A stretch of 6,398 bases of DNA from Bacteroidales bacterium. GTDB lineage: Bacteria; Bacteroidota; Bacteroidia; Bacteroidales; JAAUTT01. The stretch lies in the NCBI GenBank assembly GCA_012031335.1, contig JAAUTT010000271.1, forward strand, positions 1 through 6,398, given 5' to 3'. Position 1 is the first letter of the stretch. Each line of letters starts with the position of its first letter. A program made the translations under genes and the position numbers. Of the stretch, positions 1-5,838 are shown piece by piece. Under the pieces are notes generated by a model. The model saw nothing but the letters and a program-made list of their open reading frames with translations. It did no database searches and had not been told where the DNA came from.

Positions 1-201
1 GATATTTCGATTTAAAATCTCCGTAAGCGCTGCGATTTTATTATCAGGGAACTCTCCGCATAAATTTTTATTGTCAAATGCATCAGCTTCGGCAGTACCC
101 CATTTTACTGACCGGCCAGCAATTTTGATGAGTTCTGCGATGCTGTTATAAAGAGTATCCTTCACATCTTGAGGAATTTCAATAGCAACAAACAATCTCA
201 T
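1..201 (-). CDS. thpR: RNA 2',3'-cyclic phosphodiesterase (2H phosphoesterase, LigT/ThpR family), N-terminal part, frameshifted
   Basis: The minus-strand product begins MRLFVAIEIPQDVKD, the characteristic first strand of the ThpR/LigT family, whose members hydrolyse 2',3'-cyclic phosphate ends of RNA. The family's first catalytic HxTx motif is present as HLTI at 80-69, but one frame away from the start codon. Two indels explain this: an extra base in the CCCC run at 98-101, and a net two extra bases (or one missing) around 57-69. Repair gives KW-V-5 residues-HLTIKF-x-GEFPDNK, with the usual spacing from Trp to His. The unshifted frame stays open to the window edge, which hides the damage. The start at 201 follows the likely ssb stop by 18 nt, so the two are probably cotranscribed. 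The second HxTx motif and the C-terminus lie outside the window. Family assignment is good; activity is inferred. Confidence 0.75.
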   Translation of the reverse strand, partial: MRLFVAIEIPQDVKDTLYNSIAELIKIAGRSVKWGTAEADAFDNKNLCGEFPDNKIAALTEILNRNI

Positions 202-219
202 TACCGGATAATAAAACCT

Positions 220-614
220 TTATGCAGGGTTGGCAAGCTTTTTCCCGTTGTACCCTGTTTTATTATAAGAATTATTCTGGGTATTTCACCGGCATTGATA
301 AAATCAATGTTGTTTGCAAGTATGTTTGCTGAAAACTTTTGTTCGCCGTTTTGATTAATGAAAGTATCGAGTGTAAATCTGCCGCCGGTGATTATTCGTG
401 TTCCTTTTTCAGATATTTTGACATAATTTCTGCAAGATTGTCCCATACCGTTACATTAAAGTAATTGACTGCATTTTCTTTTTTACCGTCTTTCATTTTG
501 AAATAGTTATTTGCCAGACTAAATTTTTAAAACAGCTTTTCCCTTTGAAGTGTATTTAAATTCTGCATCTCGTGTGATTCTTCCTTCTACTACGATAAAA
601 TTGAAATTATTCAT
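220..614 (-). CDS. ssb: Single-stranded DNA-binding protein (OB fold), three frameshifts
   Basis: Read in pieces, the minus strand encodes an SSB-type OB-fold protein: MNNFNFIVVEGRITRDAEF, then FSLANNYFKMKDGKKE, then VNYFNVTVWDNLAEIMSKYL, then KKGTRIITGGRF. These correspond to the family blocks GRLTRDPE, YFDVxxW, LAE and KGxxxxxxGRL. Three single-base shifts break it: one extra base in the A run at 524-528, one missing in the run at 405-409, and probably one missing at 284-286. With all three repaired the product is about 131 aa and ends LANPA. The third repair is the least certain; without it the frame runs to 201 with an unconvincing tail. The start at 614 is preceded by AAAGAGG on the coding strand about 6 nt away. 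I see no acidic DDDIPF-like tip, which replicative SSBs use to recruit partners, so this may be an accessory SSB. Confidence 0.72.
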
Positions 615-697
615 TTCATACCTCTTTTAGAATTGTTTTAAATTTCTAACAGCCGCGTTTAAAAATTATCCGATAGATAAAATAAAAAAATCAAAAT

Positions 698-747
698 TTT
701 ATTGTATAATTTTTTTGAGGGTGCAAATATAATAGTTATACAATAAA
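698..747. repeat. 12-bp perfect inverted repeat across the prs stop codon (possible prs terminator)
   Basis: TTTATTGTATAA at 698-709 is the exact reverse complement of TTATACAATAAA at 736-747, with a 26-nt loop. The right arm includes the last three sense codons and the stop codon of prs. In prs mRNA the hairpin is followed by a U-rich tract (complement of 684-697), so a weak intrinsic terminator is possible. The stem has only two G-C pairs and a long loop, which is poor for a classical terminator. Confidence 0.5.
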
Positions 748-754
748 GTTCGAA
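724..754 (-). promoter_or_regulatory. Candidate Bacteroidetes-type promoter for ssb-thpR
   Basis: The coding strand reads TATATTTG at 731-724, a full match to the Bacteroidetes -7 consensus TAnnTTTG. TTCG at 754-751 lies 19 bp upstream and matches three of four bases of the -33 TTTG. The -33 element would be inside the last codons of prs, and the -7 sits in the loop of the inverted repeat at 698-747. Transcription from here would leave a leader of about 100 nt before ssb. TAnnTTTG is short and can occur by chance in AT-rich DNA. Confidence 0.4.
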
Positions 755-1674
755 CTAATTGACTGATAATTGTAAACTTTTTCTATAACATCGGCAAAAA
801 CATCGGCTACAGTAAGTACTTTAATTTTTGAACATTCTTTGCGAAGTGGAATAGTATCACTAACAAGAAGTTCCTTTAACTGACTTTTTTCAAGCCGTTC
901 GTAGGCCGGATCGGATAATACAGGATGTGTAGTTACGGCTCTTACCGAATTGGCTCCCATATCCATCATTAGGTCGGCCGCCATAGTAATGGTACCAGCC
1001 GTATCAATCATATCATCAACTATCACCACATCTTTTCCGGAGACTTCACCGATCACCCTAATTTCTTCAACAACATTTGGTTTTTTGCGGAGTTTATAAC
1101 AAATTACCATTTCGGCATTGAGAAAGCGGGAATAGGCGTTAGCTCTTTTAGTACCGCCCATATCGGGAGCTGCAATTACCATATTTTCAAGCCCCAGATT
1201 ACGAATATAGGGAACAAAAATAGGAGATGCATAAAGATGATCTACCGGAACATCAAAAAATCCCTGCAGCTGATCCGCGTGGAGATCCATGGTCATAATG
1301 CGGTCTACTCCTGCGGCTGTTAAAAGGTTTGCTACCAATTTGGCTCCGATGGAACAACGGGGACGGTCTTTTCTATCCTGCCGGGCAAATCCGAAATAAG
1401 GCATTACTGCTACTACTTTATATGCAGATGCACGTTTGGCAGCATCAATAAGCATTAAAAGTTCAAATAGATTTTCTGCAGGTGGAAAGGTTGATTGAAT
1501 AATGAATACAGTTGACCCTCGCACCGATTCGTCATATGCGGGTTGAAACTCGCCATCGCTAAATCTGGTTATGGATGTTCTTCCTAATTGTGTACCGAAG
1601 CTCTTGGCGATTTTCTCGGCGAGATAGTAGGATGCTGTACCTGAGAAAAACTTAATCGGTGTATTGGCTGCCAT
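736..1674 (-). CDS. prs: Ribose-phosphate pyrophosphokinase (PRPP synthetase)
   Basis: This enzyme makes 5-phosphoribosyl 1-pyrophosphate from ribose 5-phosphate and ATP, the entry point to purine, pyrimidine, NAD, histidine and tryptophan synthesis; it is cytosolic. The 312-aa product is complete and of normal family length. Visible motifs are FSDGEF (38-43), the ATP-binding region YFGFARQDRKDRPR (93-106), MDLHADQLQGFF with H132, the catalytic-loop region KLRKKPN with K194 and R196, and the PRPP/ribose-phosphate loop VDDMIDTAGTI (219-229). The C-terminus SISSNFIV is typical of Bacteroidetes orthologues. The start at 1674 gives MAANTPIKFFSGTASYYLAEKI, matching the family N-terminus. No frameshift is needed, unlike most neighbours. 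It begins 89 nt after engB ends and has its own -7 box, so it can be transcribed separately. Confidence 0.97.
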   Translation of the reverse strand: MAANTPIKFFSGTASYYLAEKIAKSFGTQLGRTSITRFSDGEFQPAYDESVRGSTVFIIQSTFPPAENLFELLMLIDAAKRASAYKVVAVMPYFGFARQDRKDRPRCSIGAKLVANLLTAAGVDRIMTMDLHADQLQGFFDVPVDHLYASPIFVPYIRNLGLENMVIAAPDMGGTKRANAYSRFLNAEMVICYKLRKKPNVVEEIRVIGEVSGKDVVIVDDMIDTAGTITMAADLMMDMGANSVRAVTTHPVLSDPAYERLEKSQLKELLVSDTIPLRKECSKIKVLTVADVFADVIEKVYNYQSISSNFIV

Positions 1675-1713
1675 TTAACCCTTTGTATTAATTTTAGATT
1701 AACTTTTCGCGTG

Positions 1714-1721
1714 CAAATGTA
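1714..1721 (-). promoter_or_regulatory. Candidate -7 promoter box for prs
   Basis: The coding strand reads TACATTTG, a full match to TAnnTTTG, about 40 nt upstream of the prs start and inside the 89-bp gap after engB. I find no clear -33 TTTG at 19-21 bp spacing, so only the -7 half is supported. Confidence 0.42.
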
Positions 1722-1763
1722 AAAAATAATCCCTAAGTCTGTGCTGGGAATTTTATCTATTCT

Positions 1764-2359
1764 TCATTTATTTACAAGCATCTTTTCAATAAAATTCAAT
1801 ATTTCCTCTCTACCTGAGCGGTTGGACACCGATGTTGAAAAATATTGCGGCAGTTCCGTCCACCATTCCTTTAGTTTCTCCATAAACTGTTCAATATTTT
1901 TAGCGAGTTGCGCCGGAGAAATCTTATCGGTTTTGGTGAATATTAACACAAAGGTATTTGACTTTTCCCCAGCCAGTTGATAAAAGCAATATCAATATCC
2001 TGGGGTTCATGTCGACAGTCGATCAGGGTAAAAACACAATTCAGATTATCTCTCTTCAACAAATAATCAATTACCGATTTATTAAATTCATGGCGGTCTC
2101 TTTTAGCTACCTTTGCATAACCATAGCCTGGCAAATCTACCAGGTGCCATAATTCGTTAATGATAAAAAAGTTTATCAGCTTCGTTTTGCCCGGGGTAGA
2201 TGATATTTTGGCGATAGCTTTTTTATTAGACAACATATTAATGAGGGAAGATTTGCCAACATTGGACCGGCCAATAAAGGCAAACTCCGGTAATTCGCTT
2301 TTAGGGCAATGTTTCAGATCGGGAGCACTTAATTTGAATACAGCAGATTTTATTAGCAT
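1764..2359 (-). CDS. engB: Ribosome biogenesis GTP-binding protein EngB/YsxC, one frameshift
   Basis: This is a TRAFAC-class GTPase that acts in assembly of the large ribosomal subunit. The first part of the reading frame (from 2359) carries G1 GRSNVGKS (30-37), G2 SSTPGKT (53-59) and G3 DLPGYGYAK (75-83). The frame then stops early after QIPLC. The next frame continues with IFTKTDK (G4, TKTD) and a G5-like STSVSNRSG, and ends EKMLVNK. One missing T at about 1944-1946 joins them as QIPLCLIFTKTDK, giving 198 aa, the normal family length, with all motifs in order. Because engB is usually essential, a sequence error is more likely than a pseudogene. The start lies 6 nt after the manA stop, so the pair is probably cotranscribed and translationally coupled. 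Confidence 0.92.
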
Positions 2360-2365
2360 CCCGGT

Positions 2366-3349
2366 TTAATTTTTAATGTATACTTCAAGAATTTTTGATT
2401 CTTCGACTGGAATAATTTCAAGTTCTTTTAATGAAGCCGGTATAAGTATTGTTTCTCCGGTTTTCAGTTTTTCCGTTTTCCCGTTACCGGCATTTATTAC
2501 AACCGACCCTTTCATACATATATAAATAACAAAAGAGTCAATAAAATTATAATCCTTTATTACTAAAGTATCGAACCACATAACATTGGTGGTGAAATAT
2601 GGACAATCGGCCACATTTACTGTTTGGTTCAGACTATTGGTATATTTTGTTTTGTATTCGGGATAAACACTATAGTCAATGGCATCAAGAGCTTGTTCGG
2701 TATGTAACTCACGCGATTTCCCCGAAGCGTCTGTCCTGTCCCAGTCGTAGATACGATAAGTAACATCCGACGTTTGCTGGATTTCGGCCAGGAGAATACC
2801 CGCTCCAATTGCATGAACCCTGCCGGCTGGAATAAAAAAGACATCACCTTCCTGAACTTCTTCGGCGTTGAGTATATCTTTTAATGTTTTTTTTTCGAGA
2901 TTTTGTAAATACTCCTCCTTTGTAACTTTTTTACTGAACCCGGCAATAAGATTTGCGCCTCTTTCAGCTTGCATTACGACCCACATTTCGGTTTTCCCGA
3001 ACGAATCGTGACGTTCGGCAGCCAGTTTATCATCCGGATGAACCTGTATTGAAAGGTCATCAGCAGCATCAATAAATTTAACCAATAAAGGAAATTCAAG
3101 GCCATACTTTTCATATACCGTATCACCTAACAGATCACCCATATAAACTTCAATAACTTCCTGAAGAGTATTTCCTTTCAGAAATCCATTACTTACAACA
3201 GATACATCACCATCCACCGCCGACAACTCCCAACTTTCGCCGCAATTTTCGCATTTACCATTTTTTTTCAGAAGTGCTTTTAATTTATTTCCTCCCCAAA
3301 TACGATCTTTCAGGATAGGTTTAAACTTGATAGGATATAGTTCATTCAT
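2366..3349 (-). CDS. manA: Mannose-6-phosphate isomerase, class I (short form)
   Basis: This zinc enzyme interconverts mannose 6-phosphate and fructose 6-phosphate, supplying mannose for GDP-sugars and surface polysaccharides or feeding mannose into glycolysis. The 327-aa protein is complete. It shows the N-terminal cupin signature (PILKDRIWGG at 11-20, GESWELS), the metal-binding IQVHPDD (H104), KTEMW (E121), GRVHAIGAG (H179) and the catalytic-arginine region TYRIYDWDR (R199). The length fits the short bacterial/Bacteroidetes type rather than the roughly 390-aa enterobacterial one. A run of nine A residues in the coding strand (2889-2897) is in frame and codes for EKKT. The gene is divergent from the exonuclease gene, 55 nt apart, and is the first gene of the manA-engB unit. 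Confidence 0.95.
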   Translation of the reverse strand: MNELYPIKFKPILKDRIWGGNKLKALLKKNGKCENCGESWELSAVDGDVSVVSNGFLKGNTLQEVIEVYMGDLLGDTVYEKYGLEFPLLVKFIDAADDLSIQVHPDDKLAAERHDSFGKTEMWVVMQAERGANLIAGFSKKVTKEEYLQNLEKKTLKDILNAEEVQEGDVFFIPAGRVHAIGAGILLAEIQQTSDVTYRIYDWDRTDASGKSRELHTEQALDAIDYSVYPEYKTKYTNSLNQTVNVADCPYFTTNVMWFDTLVIKDYNFIDSFVIYICMKGSVVINAGNGKTEKLKTGETILIPASLKELEIIPVEESKILEVYIKN

Positions 3350-3370
3350 AATATTTTCTCTTTAGTGTTG

Positions 3371-3378
3371 CAAAAGTA
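3371..3378 (-). promoter_or_regulatory. Candidate -7 promoter box for manA-engB
   Basis: The coding strand reads TACTTTTG, a full match to TAnnTTTG, 21 nt before the manA start, in the 55-bp divergent intergenic region. No TTTG lies at 19-21 bp spacing; the nearest (3394-3391) is only 12 bp away. On the opposite strand TATTTTTA at 3380-3387 is a one-mismatch candidate for the exonuclease gene. Confidence 0.4.
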
Positions 3379-3404
3379 TTATTTTTATCGCAAAGATTTA
3401 TGGT

Positions 3405-4137
3405 ATGCTCGACAATCTAAAACTTGAAGATGTACTGTTTCTTGATATCGAAACCGTACCCCAACAGCAGGATTATGATTCCCTAACTCCTGATTTAAAT
3501 CACATTGGGATAAAAAAGCCAGTTTTATCTGTAAAAATGAAGAAACACCTTCGGACATTTATAAACGTGCAGGAATTTACGCCGAATTCGGTAAAATTAT
3601 TTGCATTTCCGTTGGAATGCTTTTCCCTGAAAAGGAAACATCGGTCTGGAATATCAGGCTTAAATCGTACTTCAGCGACGATGAATCTGTTTTATTGAAA
3701 GAGTTTTTTGAGTTATTGAACACGCTTGCCCTGAAAAAGGAAATTTATCTATGTGCTCATAACGGAAAAGAGTTTGACTTTCCCTATATAGCAAGAAGGG
3801 CATTGGTTAATGGCTTAAAACTGCCAAAAGTTATGGACATTGCCGGGAAAAAACCATGGGAGGTTTGTCATTTCGATACACTTGAACTTTGGAAGTTTGG
3901 TGATCATAAGCATTTTACTTCGCTTGCTTTATTAACTACTATTTTTGATGTACCAACACCCAAGGATGACATTGACGGAAGTATGGTTGCCGAAGTTTAC
4001 TATAAGGAGCACAATCTGAAAAGAATAGTAAAATACTGCGAAAAAGATGTACTCGCGGTGGCTCAATTATTTCTCCGCTTCAAAGGAGAAAAATTATTCC
4101 GGAAGATGGAATATCAAGCGCCACCTTATTCATTTAA
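3405..4137 (+). CDS. Predicted 3'-5' exonuclease, DnaQ-like fold related to the PolB proofreading domain, two frameshifts
   Basis: The repaired 244-aa protein has the three exonuclease motifs of the DEDD superfamily: Exo I FLDIETVP (D14, E16), Exo II AHNGKEFDFPYIARR (N120, D125) and Exo III YCEKD (Y211, D215), the DEDDy arrangement. KPWEVCHFDTLELWKFGD and PTPKDDIDGS match the Bacteroidetes family annotated as PolB-related exonucleases. It should degrade DNA or RNA from 3' ends using two metal ions; its cellular role is not established. The start at 3405 gives MLDNLKLEDVLFLDIETVP. An indel at 3500-3503 shifts the frame; the next frame begins HWDKKASF and continues through NEETPSDIYKRAGIYAEF. 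A second, one missing A in 4089-4093, restores KIIPEDGISS and ends the gene at TAA 4135-4137. Without it the frame reads on to 4246 through the hydrolase gene. Confidence 0.9.
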
Positions 4138-4938
4138 TCCAAAAAGTTTTTTAAAACAGCAAGCAGGGCCGATGGTTGATCAGCATGAATCCAATGTCCC
4201 GCATCAAAAATTGTTTCAATTACAGCCTGTGGATATAAGGTTTTGATAGCTTCAAAATGTTCTTCGGGTATATATTCCGACAATTCACCCCGGATAAAAA
4301 GCACAGGCATCTGAGTACTTACCCGATCTTTATATTTTTCCATATTGATACCATTTAATATTTCTGGAAGGTAATTGGCAATTGCATCGATATTAAGTTT
4401 CCAGCTATATATTCCACCCTTATTCCTTTCAATACTTTTCAAAAGAAACTGTCTAATCTTGTCAGATGGAATGTTTTCGGATAATTCGCGATCTATTTCA
4501 TTTCGGGTTCTGGCTGCATTCAGATCAATATTCCGAATAGCATTTAAAATATTCAAATGGCTTTCAATTAAAGCGGAATGACTTGTAAGCTCGGCATAAC
4601 CAAGAGGCGAAATGTCCAATACAATTAAACGGGAAATTAATCTCTGGATATAAAACCGAAAACAACATGGCAGTTTTCCCACCCATAGAATGCCCCATAA
4701 TGATGGGCGAAACAATATTATTTGCTTCAATATAAATTTTCAAATCTGCCACCATGGCGTGATAACTATGATCAGTATCGTGCGGTGAATTTCCATGATT
4801 TCGCTGATCTGGAAGGTGAATACGAAAGCCGGATGGAATCTGACGGGCAAAAGAAAGCCAGTTATCGCCCGAACCATATAACCCATGAAGAATAATTAAG
4901 TCTTTTCCTTCGCCAAATATTCTTGTATTCAATTTCAT
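4134..4938 (-). CDS. Alpha/beta hydrolase, YbfF-like esterase family, one frameshift
   Basis: The protein has the alpha/beta-hydrolase order: oxyanion strand LIILHGLYGSGDNW (14-27), DQRNHGNSPH (44-53), nucleophile elbow GHSMGG (S84), the strand RLIVLDISPLG, a late strand MPVLFIRGELS, and the catalytic histidine in DAGHWIHADQP (about H248). The first frame, from the start at 4938, diverges after YPEIN. One extra base at about 4634-4640 (removing a T from a TTT run gives PEINSRLIVLDISP) joins it to the second frame, for 267 aa in total, close to the family length. Members are small cytosolic esterases acting on acyl or thioester compounds; the true substrate here is unknown. It lies 100 nt downstream of pdxJ on the same strand, with no clear terminator between. 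Its stop (4136-4134) overlaps that of the convergent exonuclease gene. Confidence 0.9.
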
Positions 4939-5038
4939 ACAAAGCCTAATAATTTCTCTTTACCAAGATCACTTTATGAAAATTACCAAATAAAGAGGTT
5001 ACCTAAATTCCTTCCTCTGATCAGATGCAAAAGACTTT

Positions 5039-5755
5039 TCAGGTATTTTCCAATTCTTTCAGGTACCGTTGAATTACCTTTTCTAGTCCAAAATAGAGGG
5101 CGTCAGATATAAGGGCATGACCAATGGATACTTCTGCAATAAATGGAATTTGAGTTACCAGATAATTCAGGTTTAGCAAATTGAGATCGTGACCGGCATT
5201 CACATCCATGCCAAGTTTTTTGGCCAGATTTGCAGTTTCAATATACGGTTGAATTGCCTTTTGCTTGTCAAAAGAAAACAGGGAAGCATAAGGTTCGGTA
5301 TAAAGCTCAATACGATTAGTGCCGGTTTTGGCGGCAGCTTCCACATATTCAGTAATAGGATCAACAAAATAGATGTTCGGATACCGTTTTTTGAAATTCG
5401 GAAACGAGATCAGTTAAATGTTTTGGTATTTCACAGTATCCCATCCCTGATTGGAAGTTACGGCATCATGAGCATCTGGAACGAGTGTTACCTGCTCAGG
5501 TTTTACTTCAAGCACAAGATCAATAAATTTAGTATTGGGATTTCCTTCAATATTAAATTCGGTATAAACATGCGGGCGAATTTCACGAACATCGTCATAC
5601 CTGATGTGTCGTTCGTCGGGTCGCGGATGAACCGTTATTCCCTGGGCGCCATAGGTCTGACAATTGAGGGCTGCATCCAGCACATTAGGAACATTCCCAC
5701 CGCGGGAGTTCCTAATTGTTGCAATTTTGTTTATATTTACGCTTAATCTGGTCAT
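5039..5755 (-). CDS. pdxJ: Pyridoxine 5'-phosphate synthase PdxJ, two compensating frameshifts
   Basis: PdxJ condenses 3-amino-2-oxopropyl phosphate with 1-deoxyxylulose 5-phosphate to give pyridoxine 5'-phosphate, the last ring-closing step of the DXP-dependent vitamin B6 pathway. Visible family blocks are [16 protein letters not shown] (4-19), [12 protein letters not shown] (H43, R45, H50), the catalytic glutamate in EFNIEGNP (E70), [45 protein letters not shown] and [12 protein letters not shown]. One missing T at 5416-5418 and one extra A in the coding strand at 5387-5392 displace the segment between KYQN and RYPNIYFVD. Repair reads [18 protein letters not shown] and gives 238 aa, the normal length. 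The first and last parts are in the same frame, as expected for one deletion and one insertion. The gene is divergent from the CBS-domain gene. Confidence 0.94.
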
Positions 5756-5775
5756 GCTTTAGGTGTAAACAATAA

Positions 5776-5806
5776 ATAATATAAATCATTAGTTTTAAAA
5801 GACAAA
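5776..5806 (-). promoter_or_regulatory. Candidate promoter for pdxJ
   Basis: The coding strand reads TTTG at 5806-5803, a 19-bp spacer, then TATATTAT at 5783-5776. The -33 matches fully and the -7 matches six of eight positions of TAnnTTTG, at the spacing typical of Bacteroidetes promoters. The -33 element overlaps the right arm of the inverted repeat at 5788-5812. Confidence 0.38.
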
Positions 5807-5812
5807 ACTAAT
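5788..5812. repeat. 9-bp inverted repeat in the pdxJ/CBS divergent promoter region
   Basis: ATTAGTTTT (5788-5796) is perfectly complementary to AAAACTAAT (5804-5812), with a 7-nt spacer. It lies between two divergent genes and overlaps candidate -33 elements on both strands. It could be an operator for a dimeric regulator. As RNA it would form an AT-rich hairpin; being upstream of both genes, a terminator role is unlikely. Confidence 0.5.
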
Positions 5813-5819
5813 AGGTTTT
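5789..5819 (+). promoter_or_regulatory. Candidate promoter for the CBS-domain gene
   Basis: TTAG at 5789-5792 (three of four bases of TTTG) is followed after 19 bp by TAGGTTTT at 5812-5819 (one mismatch to TAnnTTTG). Transcription would start near 5826, leaving a leader of about 13 nt that is almost entirely the palindrome at 5825-5838. Both elements are imperfect. Confidence 0.3.
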
Positions 5820-5824
5820 TAATA

Positions 5825-5838
5825 ACTATTCGAATAGT
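5825..5838. repeat. 14-bp perfect palindrome abutting the CBS-gene start codon
   Basis: ACTATTCGAATAGT reads identically on both strands and ends one base before the ATG at 5839. It occupies the place where a ribosome-binding site would be, and no Shine-Dalgarno sequence is seen there, which is common in Bacteroidetes. It could be an operator or a small RNA hairpin at the start site. Confidence 0.5.

Noticed and set aside
169..354. 61-codon plus-strand open frame opposite ssb/thpR
   Set aside because: It is antisense to ssb and the thpR start, and has no family resemblance.
1958..2369. Plus-strand open frames of 64 and 69 codons opposite engB
   Set aside because: They lie opposite the conserved GTPase motifs and are composition-driven shadows.
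2629..2847. 72-codon minus-strand open frame inside manA
   Set aside because: It is an alternative frame of the intact manA gene, with no recognisable protein features.
3500..3620. Programmed ribosomal frameshift in the exonuclease gene
   Set aside because: There is no slippery heptamer with a downstream structure at the break, and five other genes show similar breaks, so a common error source is more likely.
4939..5028. Terminator or promoter between pdxJ and the hydrolase gene
   Set aside because: The 100-bp gap holds only a 10-bp palindrome (TCTGATCAGA, 5018-5027) and a 5-bp AGAGG/CCTCT repeat, with no U tract and no good TAnnTTTG box.
5189..5746. 185-codon plus-strand open frame opposite pdxJ
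   Set aside because: It is antisense to strongly conserved PdxJ motifs, resembles no family I know, and has no promoter or ribosome-binding signal.
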